NCBI RefSeq assembly: GCF_051622035.1
Contig: NC_135361.1
Span: 8,065,001 to 8,129,000, forward strand
Direction: 5' to 3'
Source: Arctopsyche grandis
Lineage: Eukaryota > Arthropoda > Insecta > Trichoptera > Hydropsychidae
DNA length: 64,000 nucleotides
Numbering within the stretch: the stretch's first letter is position 1; each line of letters begins with the position of its first letter. Positions 24,464 through 36,900 of the stretch are shown piece after piece. A program made the position numbers and the translations under genes. The notes beneath the pieces are model-generated. The model was not told the DNA's origin. It saw only the letters and a list, made by a program, of their open reading frames with translations, and searched no databases.

Positions 24464-24847
24464 TGTTGCGTAGGGGTGGGTGGAGGATCCAAGTAAAAGG
24501 CCAACAGTCGTTTCACAGCATTTATTGATGATTAAGGAGTTACACGCACTGTCACCGCTCAGTCCAGAATGACCTGATATCGCCTACGTACCGCCTTATA
24601 AAGGGTAGATCTCTCAGGACGCCTAATCTGTTTACCTGTTGTATAGTCACGTATTCGGATATGTATTTCCACGACATTGGGTCTCCCCGTACCGATTCTG
24701 AGAAATAACTAATAACGGTCATTGTTTAGCCTAAATGCACTTAGAGTCCAGATATAATCCTTGGAAGTAAGTGCATGCACGTAGTTAGCCGATAACAGAT
24801 ATCCGTTGGTCTAAGTGCAATTCGCTCAATCCGCGGCGTACGTAACA
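24464..24847 (-). mobile_element. Solo LTR, second copy of the same family, reverse orientation
   Basis: 384 bp, TGTTGCGTAGGGGTGGGTGG at this end and CGCGGCGTACGTAACA at the other, flanked by GTAT at 24460-24463 and 24848-24851. Apart from small indels it aligns throughout with the reverse complement of 9555-9958, including the TATA-like and AATAAA blocks. Confidence 0.85.
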
Positions 24848-24851
24848 GTAT

Positions 24852-25703
24852 GTTTGTTAATTTTTTCTTGAAAACTTGGCTGAATGTCTTCGTATCCTCT
24901 AATTCTGGTCTAAAATCACAATTAAATGGATCCTGACGTGTTAGATTACCTTTGTAGCTGGTGACATTTCGACATCATGTGACCACAGTATTGTATACTG
25001 CTCAAGTATGGCTGTGTACGAGCAGAATGCAAGCTGTATAGTTTAATTGTTTGTGTGCGAGCAGGATGCAAGATGAAAACCACACCCACGTTAACATAAA
25101 GGCCCTGTCGATATTAAGACCACACCATACTACGTTATGTTCATTCGCTATAATATTTATTGTGTCGTTGTGTGTACCGGATTCAAGTCTTGCAGATGCA
25201 GAAGCAACACGAGAAGACATTCATGCTTCAACAATCGTTTATTTCTGTTGCAATGTGTTGCTTATTTATGTATATAAAGCCTTCAAATAAATACATATGT
25301 TGGCTTCTTTAAATGCAAGGCTTTAGCTTAAGGCTATGATAGGTGTGAAGTTACATGTGCTAATCAAGATTGTGCTAGCAGCTGAACCACACCCTGTTCA
25401 AAGTATATGTACCAGTCGGCTCTGTCATTTTTACAAAAATATGCTTTTTAGTGATGGTATACTCGTGTTTTCAAATGTTAATCTGTCTCATGAGGTTGTG
25501 ACAGCACGCATATGTGTAATTTTGTCAAGGTCGACTTTCGTCAATACACCTGTACTGCGGGGCGATTTTCACTTGGTGACAATCAAAAAATGAAGGTGTG
25601 TTCATACATACATATGTATGCGTATGAATAAAATCAAGAATTGTTGTTTCTGATTTTGGTGCGTATTGACCTGCAACACAATCTTATTAGATATGTTTTT
25701 GAG
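24852..25703. other. Non-coding stretch
   Basis: A GAGCAGAATGCAAG / GAGCAGGATGCAAG duplication stands at 25020 and 25058. No gene or named element seen. Confidence 0.4.
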
Positions 25704-26020
25704 GGTTACCTGACAACTCGTTCACAGATTTTCCGTAAACCGATGATGCGCTCCAGGCATTACGTATACGGCCATCTCTTTCTCACCCCGTCTGTTCACC
25801 ATGATCTTGTTTACTATGCCATTACGTATGCAGCCATCTCTTTCACAGGCCGTCTGTTATCGGTGAAAAAATGGTCTGTGAAAGAGATGGCTGCATACGT
25901 AATGGCAGAGTAAACGAGATCATGGTGAACAGACGGGATGAGAAAGAGATGGCCGTATACGTAATGCCTGGAGCGCATCATCAGTTTACGGAAAATCTGT
26001 GAACGAGTTGTCGTGTCACC
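25704..26020. repeat. Near-perfect 317-bp palindrome
   Basis: Arms 25704-25851 and 25873-26020 are about 148 bp each and pair almost without mismatch around a 21-base loop. For example, ATTACGTATACGGCCATCTC pairs with GAGATGGCCGTATACGTAAT. It abuts the left end of a piggyBac-like MITE. Probably a foldback-type element; transcripts would form a long hairpin. Confidence 0.85.
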
Positions 26021-26021
26021 G

Positions 26022-26725
26022 TTTTTTAGTGCTGACGTCGTTTCTGTTGAAAGCCCGCCACGCTGAAAATTTCGCCAACATTTACAACTAGAATTATTTA
26101 AAAATCCAGTAGAAAGCAGGTATAAAAATTATAACTAATCCAAACAAATCCCAGATAACTACCGCTGAGGATTTCGAGTTTTGTAAAGGTGTGCTTAGAC
26201 TCTCTAATATATCTTGCAACAATATAAAATAAACAAAGAAGTCTATTTTTCCAAAACTAGTTACATATTCTTCATTGTTGTTAAAATTTAATGCTCAAAA
26301 TCTAAATGCCAATCCACAATATAAAATACTCAGCAGTTGGGGATTTCCATCGAGAAATTCTGCTTCTGCTATGGTTATAAATAAAGAGCGGAGCAAGTTT
26401 GCGTTGTTCATTGTTCACCGTGCATTGTTCATTTTTATGATGAACTTTTTGCACTCTAGCTTTGTAGTTTGCCCTGTTTCCTGGAAAAAGCACGCTTCTG
26501 GTCCTATCTCTATATAAATTCAGAAATTCCATCTTTATAAACATGGACACGGATTACACGAGCCATGTGCAATACATTTTTCTTCAATGCTACCTGGAAA
26601 GGCTTAGCGGGTAGTATTCTTGTTTTTGTTTTACATTCTCAAAAATAACGCCTATTGGCGTATTTCAGGCTCTTGCATTTGTTGGCAAAACGCCGATCGG
26701 CGTTGGTCAGCATTCAAAGGGTTAA
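26022..26725. mobile_element. piggyBac-like MITE (CCCTTT family), copy 2
   Basis: The right end GGTCAGCATTCAAAGGG is followed by TTAA (26722-26725). The left end is worn and abuts the palindrome that ends at 26020. About 700 bp share order and sequence with copy 1, including TGAAAGCCCGCCACGCTGAA near the left and AAGGCTTAGCGGGTAGTATT near the right. Non-coding. Confidence 0.7.
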
Positions 26726-28059
26726 TGTATAAAAGCTGTTTTCAGCCGTTTGCTATATGTATACATTATTGTATGCAAAAGGTTACACTGCGCAGCAAAA
26801 GCAGTCAGTTGGGTTAGAATCTAAACTTACTTAACCGTTAGACCACAATGTATAGACGACGCATGCTCACTGTTAACAGATTCAACCCTTTGTGGTTGTT
26901 TTGTATCATATTATTGATTTGTTTTGTCTTTCTTAACGTGCCTGACAATCGAAAGACAGGAAGTGTGCTTTTTCGCCTTGACGACAATGAATTTATGGCT
27001 TCTAGACTACGCAGACGATTGCATCCCATTATTTGCCCATTTAGCCGAATCACGATGACGCAGAAGTTTGTTTTGTTTGTTTGTTTGTATACAGTTTTTT
27101 TTTATTGGTTGTTGATTCGTGGTATCAAAACCTTGAACCTTAAACGGTGCGTATTACAAGTGCTACTACTGGACGTACAGCTAATAGGTATGTTTGTGTC
27201 TCTCAATGGGACTTGTTTTTCCTTATTGGATTCGATCCGTTATCTCCGATCGTTGTTATTATTATGTTCAAATGCAAATTTATTTGGTCTTGTGTGTGCC
27301 TGTTTCAATACCGCTTTGTGTAAACACAGCGGTATTTTAACAGACGAGCCCCCATGTTTATTCGCTTACAGTAGCTATTTTCGGTTCCCGTTTTATGAAT
27401 TTGAATTCTGATTTGTTTCAATTGAACGTGTGTGTGTATGCGTGTGCTGTGTGTTTTGTTTAATTGCGAGTGTTGAGTGTTTTGTAACGATATGGAGAAT
27501 TTTTATTGCTATCGTGCTATGCTGGAAACAACATACATAGACCGCTTTCAATAATATTGTTCGATTCGTATTCAAATGTACTATGACAAATTTCGCAAGA
27601 ATTGCAACTGCTGCTGTGCAAACTTTCATTACGCAGTAATCTTTTTCGCTTTGAAGTTCTACTCACACGTGCAAGTTTCGGGTTGCGTAGCATTTCTGAC
27701 CCATTGCGCAGCAGAAGTAGACATATCTTTGAGAAAACACTTCCTTGTTGGCATAAAATCGTCAGTGCTTTAAAGTGTTTTATTAGCATTTCAATTATGA
27801 GATCATCAAAAAATCTGTTAAATATGATAAAAGCAAGGAAAACACGTCCAACTTGTTTGCGCATAGTTGTTGATGTTCGGCCCCTTTATAAAGAAAATGC
27901 ATCGATCACCCAGCTACTTAGTAACTACATTTTCTACATTATTCAACTTTACATCTAAACGGAATCTGGAGATTTAGTACTTGGCATCTAAGCGTACAAA
28001 CGCCAGATGTGACATATATTTAGTATTACTTCACACATCATTCCAGCGAGCAGTCGACA
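26726..28059. other. Non-coding stretch with a 187-codon frame that is not called
   Basis: The frame at 26848-27411 is rich in Leu, Phe and Cys because the DNA is T-rich. It has hydrophobic segments but no family motif. Confidence 0.4.
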
Positions 28060-28240
28060 ACACGCACCACTTCATCATCGCGAGATCCATACCATCTAAC
28101 CCGATTAATAGATACAAGTGAGCGGGCTTGTTCCCTTAAACTATCATCTTAATAAGACAAGATCTAACACTCTCAACCGAGCGGTCTCGCATGGACCTCT
28201 GACAATAAATGCTGTAAAGCGACTTTGACCTTTTATTTCA
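28060..28240 (+). mobile_element. LTR-like 3' fragment
   Basis: CAATAAATGCTGTAAAGCGA and ACTTTGACCTTTTATTT correspond to the AATAAATGCTGTGATACGAC and GGCCTTTTACTT end of the solo LTRs. Upstream similarity is weak. Confidence 0.3.
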
Positions 28241-28678
28241 GTGTGAAAATATTTATAGTCACTAGAAAAAAGAATGGGACAAAGTCCAGTCGTTCTTTTT
28301 CGCCCATCTCTACCTAATATTATTATTATACACATAAACAATCAACTAATGTAGACATTTCGTATCCAATATCGGAGTATCCCATGTAATGCCAAAATAT
28401 ATATATTTCGTTTTGATTTTTATTTTATTTTATACAGGTAAAAGCCTATTTCAATTGATATTATTATATAAACAATAATAACAAACGAAAACACTGTCAA
28501 TAGATAAAAGTTATATGACAAAAAACATAGAAAAGAAAAAATAGTAAAAAATAATAGATAAAAGAAGAGGATACTAATAAAATTAAGGAAAAACCATATT
28601 CTGATTAGATCTAATTAATTGACCATAAGTCACTAAATATGATGTAGATGCCAGGCTTAGGCTTAACGGGTACCATGA

Positions 28679-28807
28679 AAAGGCTTAACGGGTACTATTA
28701 TTGTTTACTTTGTACATGCTCAAAATACAACGCCTATCGGCGTTTTTCAGGCTCATGGACTCGTTGGAAAAATGCCGATCGGCGTTGGTCAGCATTCAAT
28801 GGTTTAA
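28679..28807. mobile_element. piggyBac-like MITE (CCCTTT family), right-end fragment
   Basis: Only the terminal 130 bp remain: GCTTAACGGGTACTATTATT, two palindromic GCCTATCGGC/GCCGATCGGC words and GGTCAGCATTCAATGG before TTAA at 28804. A short duplication of GGCTTAACGGGTAC lies just upstream. Confidence 0.6.
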
Positions 28808-30917
28808 CGACGACATAAAGATACACCCTTCACAGCTTGCACCCAGAAGCACGACCCGTGCCGTACCATTCAGCCTAATCTTAATATACAGCAATCATAC
28901 TAAGCGATTAAATACTCTGAGTGACTGTGGACCCAACTTACTTTACAATCAGGTCTATGTAAAATCAAACTTTAACGCGTGACGTCACTCCCTATCTACA
29001 AAAGGTCTCGAGGTGAATCGCTTCAAACTGCATAAATTCGCTTTCAATATCTGTTCAAAGTTCCTTACAACACAGTTAGCTCGTTTGTTTTCATTTCGGT
29101 AAACATTTTTTTGCACCGATATAGATTTTTTTGCATTGAATTTATTAAAAAGTGGTCGAATTGGTTCAAGGTTTATTATTGTTATATTACATGTAACACT
29201 TGTATCAGTCAAAACATTCACAGTACACATTATATTATATGTAGTATTTAAAAAATAGTTATCTCCGCACATATTCTTATCTACGAGCTATTGAATTGGC
29301 TGTTTTTTTTTTGGCTGTGGAAAATTTGCGGTTCATTGACTGGAAAAATCTAGATTTTCCACTTTCAATCGAACGCTCTCAAAGGTCGGTGTTTATTTAT
29401 ATTTTGGCGAATCGATGCATAGATTCGGATTCGCGATGCGATTTTCTTGACCTCTGGTTTTATTTCTGGAACCCATTGGTTATTACAATTCCGAACTCGT
29501 GTGCGTTCTGATACACATTGACCGCACAATGGCCGCTCTCGGCCAATCTAAATATTTATAAGCCTCGTCAAAATTGCATTCAAAAGCGGACAAAGACGGA
29601 TACGTTTCAAACTAGAAACATTTTCAGAATTTGTATATGGAAATCAGAAAGATTTCATTGAACTGTGTGTGTGTGTGGGAAATGTTGATTTTTTTTTACC
29701 TTGTAAGTTTAGAGTCTTTGTACTTTCCGGTTTGAATAGTCCCCCCCCCTCCCCCGCCCTGTTTGCGTTTTCATGTGTCAAGGTGTTGTCTTTTGATCTT
29801 TTTGACGTGTTAAATTCAAAATGTCAAAAGCTTTGTCGACTGACCGACATGTTTTTCTGTGACATTTAAGTTATTTCCTTTATCTGCTAAATAAACGTGT
29901 TTTTTCCCCTCGTAATATTGAGATTGCACGGTGAAGCGACGCGACACGAAAATGAGCGACGAATGATTTTCTGATACAATGTAAATATTCTCGTAACATT
30001 GAACTAGTATTCCATGGTGAAATGCGTGCGATTATTGTTCGAATAAGGCCACGATTAGATAAGGATATAAATGTCCTATAGTGAGATCTACTACTGACGC
30101 TTGCTTATATGTATTTACATAACTTGGAACTTGAGATGTGGTCTTAGTAGTACTATTATATGGTAAACTGTGCGACTACAATCTCCTTCTTGTATTATTA
30201 TTATCACAGTCTTATGGTTATTGAATGTACTATTTTTAAACGTTTCCATAGTAGGCAGTACTTTGGTGTTTCTCTTTTTATTATTACATGTATGTATATA
30301 TGAATTCACACTGCAAAATATTTTTTTGTTTGAAAACATTTGTCTAGTATCATACGCCAATTAGTATTTTTGAGTGAGACAATCTTGGAACGTTGAATTT
30401 TTTTTTAAATTTATTTTTATATTATTTTTTGGTTTTCGTCTATTTTGCACTACGTGTTTTGCCAGTGAGATTGTCGAATTTGAATACTGAATTTATTCAA
30501 ATATTCGTTGACCCATTTGTTTTCGACTGACAAACAATCCAAATGTCGATGACGTATGCACTTTTATTGGCATTATTATTTTTCGTTCAAAATAACAACC
30601 TATTCGGTTCTCCGAATTTTTCGAGATTTTCCGAGACATTCCATCTCTTTCTCTTACGCTAATGATGATTCAAGTGCATTTTTATAATTACTTATACAAT
30701 GTATTATTCAATTTTCATTCGAAAAAAAATCATTGAATGTGTTCCGTCTTATTGGCACACATTTGACATGGAAATTTATTATTTAAGCGTTGCAAAAGAC
30801 GACTTTCTCCTTTGATCTACATCGAAATCTCTCTTTGTCTTAAGGCTCGTTTACACCAACAAATATACTATTATTTTTTTTTTTGTGAAAATTTTATCTT
30901 TACTTACATCTTACATG
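28808..30917. other. Non-coding stretch
   Basis: AT-rich with a run of C at 29740-29757. No gene or repeat identified. Confidence 0.4.
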
Positions 30918-31275
30918 ACAGGAGCATGACTCGGTGGTTGCCTTTATATTTAGCACCGAGAGGCCGCCGGGTTCCATCCCGTGCTAATCTTTAATGCTGC
31001 TGGTCAGATTTGAATATTCGTGACTCCAAGTCGAAATGGTTCCTCCTTCAATTTGGCAAAAAACATTCTACCCACTATAACACCGCTATCTGAATATGAC
31101 TTACGTATCAGATTAAATCCATATATATCTCTATGGATTAATTACTTAATAGTTAATTTCGAGATTTTCAGATTCTTGAAATTCCGCGATTTATGTAATA
31201 AAAATCCTGCAATGTTTGTAATTGGCCAGGAAGGCGCATTGGTGTTTACCTCTTAGGCCTTCCTGGTAAGTACAT
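30918..31275 (+). mobile_element. tRNA-headed SINE, tail type A
   Basis: Head GCATGACTCGGTGGTTGCC with a B box GGGTTCCATCCC, central part partly worn (AATTTGGCAAAAAACATTC), then the conserved GGCCAGGAAGGCGCATTGG and GGCCTTCCTGG tail block. Confidence 0.65.
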
Positions 31276-32118
31276 ATGATAAATTAAAAAATCTTGTACA
31301 TCGGCAATTAATTTAGTGAATTACTATTCTCTAAATTAATTCATACATACATATGTATATGTATGTAAGTACTTGATTATTTTATAAAATATGTGTGAAA
31401 TTTTAGTATAGAGACAGCAAACCATTCAGCACAAAGAGAAAGTGCTGAAAGCTTTACATTTCCTGTGTTATTTATTCAGATAATAGGCAATATTGTTCAC
31501 GGAAGCCCTACGCGAAGCCCTTCAAATAGCTATGACGCATTGCCACCACTCCTTCCACACATTTTGCCGTCCCTTTGGACGATAATAATAACTCGTGGAA
31601 AATGGTGATTTCGGCCGATAGTAAATACGTATTTCAGGCAGTGATTTTTATCAAATATTATAATATGAATATGCGTATGTCGCACTTGCGTCACACGTGG
31701 AATTTCATATCGGTATCAATCTGTCGGCGTAATATTACGCCGTGTGTGATTTTTATTTTCGAGCTTAAACTTATTCCGATTTAGAAAAACCATTATAGCC
31801 GCGTCGCTATTATGAGAGAAGTTATATAAAATCGTTGTAAGGTTTCGAGTTACTTATTTACGCGTAACCGTAATCGTCAATATCGCCTGTTAATAATAAG
31901 TGGGCGGTTAGGGTGTTATTTTTTATGTGCAAATTATGTTTTAATTGCTATATCATTGTTAAGTGCGAATTATCATTCTGGATGTGATGTCACTCGGTCG
32001 ATTATTGAGCTGTCGTAAATTTTCTTTGTAACAATTTAACAATGATTAACCGTTTGTTTACCTACCTACTTGAAAGACAACCATTTCATGTGCTTAATTT
32101 TTCATGCACATGTGCTTA

Positions 32119-32233
32119 TACTGGGTTGACACGATGCGAGTACATACATAGCTTGGGCGTTACTTGGGCGATTCAATCGGATTTGAACGTCCAAGCTACT
32201 CGTTCAAGCTACTCGCATCGTGTCAACCCGGTA
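32119..32233. repeat. Short palindromic MITE
   Basis: TACTGGGTTGACACGATGCG and CGCATCGTGTCAACCCGGTA are inverted ends with one mismatch. The interior has direct CAAGCTACTCG repeats. TA may be the target. Confidence 0.65.
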
Positions 32234-33058
32234 TTTTCGGCCGAATGAATTGACATCGTACTACAACAAAACAAATTTAGATGCGACCAACCCACGACTT
32301 TATGCATTTGAGGTATATAATAAGGATAAAATACAAAATCGATAATTAAACATACCGGCTATGAGAGCATTTCCGATTCAAATTGAGCGCAAATGTAGGA
32401 AAACGTACACAAGACAAAAGTTCTACTCCCGGTTGTTGGATTTTGTTCAAATTTTTTTTATTACTTAAAATCTCTATATATATATTATACACATTAAATA
32501 TCAAGAATAGTTTAAAATGTCAAAAAAAATAATGAAATATTGTTTTAAAATAATTACTGCTTCCGGTTTACAAATTCTGAGCAACACCTTATCAATTCTA
32601 AGTTAGTACATAAAGAATACAAATATAATTTTTCAGCTTGATACGTTCAGGGCCGTAGAAAAAATCGTTTTTGACTTTTCTAAGAGGAAAAAATCCCACA
32701 TCCGGTTTATTAAATTTAATGATTTTTTCAATGAAGTTTCATCACATTGATACAAGGATTATACTTGAATTTTCTCGTGAAGAACACAGATGTTTATGGG
32801 GTCGAAAACAATGAATTAATTTTAGAAGGTTTAGCTCTCAGAAGCCTTTCTTTCTGTAGTGTTTTAAATAAACTCATGCATACATTACATAAGTTACATG
32901 AGCACTTTTATACTTTTATTTTATTTCTAGTCATAATAGACAATATAAAATATACTACAAAGAAAAGTGCCGAAATGCACCCTTATTACAGTGGTATAAG
33001 TAGTGGTTCATTGTGTCCACCACACACAGTGTATGGCCTTATATGTATTTAAAAGTTG

Positions 33059-33532
33059 CTAGAATGTCATAGATATCTGGCACAGTTTGGACAATTCGAA
33101 TTTGATATTGTGTTTGGCGGGCACTCGGATTCTGTGGGACAAGTCAACAACCATTTTGTTTATCACAGACGCGAATAATCCGATAGCTTTTTGCGAAAAA
33201 ACATTTCCAGAACAAATAAACACTTTTTTTTGACACCTTCTGTCATGAGTTTGTAAATATACATATATATTTTTATATGAAATACGTATCAGTTTAGATA
33301 TGATATATGTATGTATGTGCATATGACGTGCAATGCATTTCCAATTCCACAACACTTGCTTCCAACACCTGATAGTATTTTTGTAAATAGTTAATTGGGT
33401 ATTGAACGCTTTTGCGACTTCACGTAACAACATGGGTCCATTCAACCGGACATAATCCTTCAGATTATCCGACAAAGCACTTATGAAAACGCCGCCATTA
33501 AGGTACGATTTGCATACACTCACGTCGAACAT
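33059..33532 (-). CDS. Unrecognised open frame of about 157 codons, possibly decayed
   Basis: From the first ATG (33532) it reads MFDVSVCKSYLNGGVFISAL, then LKDYVRLNGPMLLREVAKAF. A low-complexity stretch of about 30 residues follows, produced by an ATATGTATG microsatellite at 33255-33325, then VFICSGNVFSQKAIGLFASV. The frame is open a further 27 codons upstream without ATG. Two protein-like blocks split by a microsatellite could be two exons or a transposon remnant. No family recognised. Confidence 0.2.
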   Translation of the reverse strand: MFDVSVCKSYLNGGVFISALSDNLKDYVRLNGPMLLREVAKAFNTQLTIYKNTIRCWKQVLWNWKCIARHMHIHTYIISKLIRISYKNIYVYLQTHDRRCQKKVFICSGNVFSQKAIGLFASVINKMVVDLSHRIRVPAKHNIKFELSKLCQISMTF

Positions 33533-34644
33533 TGGCCTTCTGTATAAATTTTGCAAAACTGATTTTCCAAAAAATAATTGTTTGACGTGTGACGCACGGG
33601 GTATTTGTCGCACATTTTAGCAGATACAAATCTCTCTGAAATGTCTATTATATTTTTCCTTTTTAAAAATCAAACACGAGGAAAAGCTAATATTATAATT
33701 CGTACTAAAATAAACTCATACACGGTGACGTCCGTTCGTTTGTTGTGTTTTTTTTTTTCTTAAATGTTTTAAAATTTTATTTGTCAAATTCAGCGGGCTT
33801 GGTGATATATACACAGAAAAGGCCGACGCATCCCAAGTGTCGACATTTTTCGAAACGTCGACGACCTTGGCCGGGTGTGTGTTATTTTCAGAGAATGCCG
33901 GCTTACGTTTGCAGGAGCGACAGCCGATGACGCGTTATTGCGCTCTCGGTTCTAAGGCCGCGTCCACTCGGCGCCACTAATGTGTTAATTGTTTTGTAAA
34001 TACAATATACAAATAATATAACGCGGATATCGGACGAATAGTGCTCGTCGCTTAGCGTTCATCGTCCAATCAGCGATTAGGACTCGACGGCCAATGAGGT
34101 CTCGCGACTAATGAAACAACAGCTCTATTATATGTACGTTGAGTACAAAAAGCCGTTAGATTGCTCCATTTGGTCATTTGAAGCTGGATTTACTAGATGT
34201 TAACAGTAGATTACTTCTACCACTACTACACACGTCTTTTGCTCCAGTCTGAAAATTCCCCTTGGCTTCACGCAACAAGAATTGATTAAGCTTTTATTCG
34301 GACTTGGGTAAAATGTCAAACGGTGAAAATGCCGTGCCCTTTAAAATATTGACGTCTGAAAGGGGTGAATTTTCCTGTCGATCGATTCTGTTATATAATT
34401 TTTTAGCTCGTGTGCAAGTATGTATTAAAATTAGAAAGGTCGGCTAATAAAGGTGAATATTTTTAGCTCTAATTTATTTTTAGCTCAATTTTAGATTTCC
34501 GTTTCGAGATACATATTTCATTCAAGATCGTTTCTGTCCGATATATGTATTTATTATTTGAGTGTTAGAAAACTGGTTAGATTATAGTAGAAATATTTAG
34601 ACCGGGACAATTCAAAAATGGTGCCTCCAATATCATTGCCAAAT

Positions 34645-34916
34645 TTCACATTTCATCATAACCGCTGGATTGGATGACTCAGGAGGTCCACGCGCAGCCA
34701 GAGCTCGTTCCAGAATGATCTGGTATGGCCTAAGTGCTTTCTTATAAAGGGCAAGTCGCTCACTACAGCTTCCCTGATCCTTTTGTTTCTCCATTGTCTA
34801 GGCACGTACATTTTCAAGTGAGTCTCACGCTCCCGCAGTCTCTCGCTTTCAGGGCTCTTGGAATTCTACCGACCACTTAGATTCCCGCTAGGCCAATTAG
34901 AGGGTCTCCATTTTTA
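34645..34916 (-). mobile_element. Related LTR-like sequence
   Basis: The block CCAGAATGATCTGGTATGGC followed by TTCTTATAAAGGGCAAG parallels CCAGAATGACCTGATATCGC and CCTTATAAAGGGTAG in the solo LTR at 24464-24847. Termini were not resolved. A run of about 15 C residues follows at 34917-34932. Confidence 0.35.
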
Positions 34917-34997
34917 CCCCCCCCCCCCCCCCAATGCACTTTAGGTGGCGGCTAATCCCCATAATGTTCCCACATTACAGTATCTTAACGACATACG

Positions 34998-35160
34998 GGG
35001 GGTTAGCTAACATTGAAGTAAGCTCATGTCAGATCGGAGCGATGACAGCTAGCTATCCATGCACCCCTTTCTACCAACCCTTAGCAACTCATCAGATAAA
35101 GCTACTTTTTCACTCTAATTTTTGTAATATAAAATTAAATGCGCCACAATAGCCTACATT
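34998..35160 (+). repeat. Dispersed repeat, copy 1 (ATGACAGCTAGCTATCCA)
   Basis: It shares ATGACAGCTAGCTATCCATG, a CCAACCCTTAGCAACTCA block and an AAAGCTACTTTTTCACTCTAA block with 46996-47150. Class unknown. Confidence 0.5.
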
Positions 35161-36261
35161 TTTTTTAAAGGAATGTTGGTTGTTATCATTATTGGTCAAA
35201 TGTTTTTAACATTCCGATAAAATATTTTGACAGATCTGTGCTAATGAAATCCATTCAACATTGGATCGTTTAACCTTATGAAATCACCCTTGAACTTGAA
35301 GCGCTAATTACCCCATTCCGAGGTTTTTCAGCGATCGAAACAATACAAATTGCCATCATAAGGCGCTCAAACGTCAGAGGACGTAAGCGCCTCGCAAATT
35401 CTACCCAAAAATGTAGGCCAGCGTGATTTCAATCTTTTGCACTAGAATGTCGAACTCAATAATACTTTTGCGTGCCGTGCACTTTACACTCATGCTTATT
35501 GAAAAGTAAATTTCAAACTGCTTTCGTGCATGAATCACACCATGTTATTATTTACACTGAGGCTGAAAATTTGATTTTTATTATATATATTTTGTCATAC
35601 ATATGTACATCTCGTAATGCATGTATGGGGATTTCCAATATTACTTTGCTTACCTGTATAATGACTAATAAATTGTTTAATGACAATATTTCCCGGAGAC
35701 GTGGATTTTTTTTATAACTTTAGGCCTTGAATTATGTGAATCACGACCATTTTGATCACTTTACAGATCCGCTTTATAAATCAAATTACACAAAATATAT
35801 CTGTGGTTGGTTAAAACAATGTTTGCATTGGATCGAATTCCGAGAATTCAGGATGCTAAATTTTGGTGAAAGCGTGCAATGCAGTCAATTACTTCTTAAT
35901 ATAATATGACCCGATTCTTTTGCATATGTATTTTTACATACGGAAAAATAAATTATATTTGTATATAATATAATATATGCATACTATTATTGTAAAAATA
36001 CGCAAATACAGACGTTCTTTCTAAACGTGAGTTCCTGTATCTTAAAGTACGTATACCGACGAGTGGTTATTAAAAATAAATATCATCCGCAGCGTATTTT
36101 TTTAATGAAAAAGAATAACTATAATGTATGATACACCATCTTTCTATGTATTCGATTATACCAGATTGACTATTGATTTATAGCATTTCAAGAGTATGAA
36201 AAACCAATACAAACTAACGATAATAAGATGTCTTTTAATGTTTCCCCTGTTTATTTTTTTA

Positions 36262-36695
36262 TTATATGTATATATACCGGGAAGGCCTAACAGGTAAACC
36301 CCAATGCGCCTTCCTGGCCAATTACAAATAATGCAGCATTTTTATTACATAATCGCTAAATTACTAGACAATGAAAACTCGAAATTAACGATACATCTAT
36401 GTACATACATAAATTTTATTGTACATTAATCATACTCAAATAGTGGTGACATAGTAGGTAGGAAGGTTTTTCTTAGCCAATTTAATCGAGGAACTGTTTC
36501 AACAATGAAATCAGAAAAATTGGCAAACTCTGATAGGAAACGATCGACCTGGAGTCACAAATATCCAAATCTGACCAGCAGCATTACAGACATACTCGGA
36601 ATAAATTCTTTTCAATCGAGTTCAACTCACGGGATCTAACCAGGCGCCTCTTGATGCTAAGCAAAAGTCCAACCACCGAGCCATGCTGCTGTCTA
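36262..36695 (-). mobile_element. tRNA-headed SINE, tail type A
   Basis: Reverse copy with GGAAGGCCTAACAGGTAAAC and GCGCCTTCCTGGCC near the left, the central domain GGCAAACTCTGATAGGAAAC at about 36523 and a head ending CCACCGAGCCATGCTGCTG. An LTR fragment starts a few bases further on. Confidence 0.75.
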
Positions 36696-36698
36696 TAT

Positions 36699-36900
36699 TG
36701 TTGCGTAAGGGTGGGTTCTGGGATCCAAATGATAGACCAAAGTCAGTTCATAGCATTTATTCTGCGACTTAAGAGGTCGCTCGCTCGTCCAGCGCGTGCA
36801 CTCTGTTTTTACAGGCAGGTAGCTGAGTGTTCGGACATGCAGTAGTCCGAACAACCCCGGCATTCCTCATAAACGTTATTTCCCACAAACTAAGAACAAC
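36699..36900 (-). mobile_element. Related LTR fragment next to a SINE head
   Basis: TGTTGCGTAAGGGTGGGTTC and the GCATTTATT block match the 3' end of the LTR family in reverse. The remainder diverges after about 36770, so this is a related sub-family or a truncated copy; its far border is uncertain. Confidence 0.45.

Noticed and set aside
26848..27411. 187-codon plus-strand frame with hydrophobic stretches
   Set aside because: Leu/Phe/Cys richness follows from T-rich DNA; no motif, no clear gene context.
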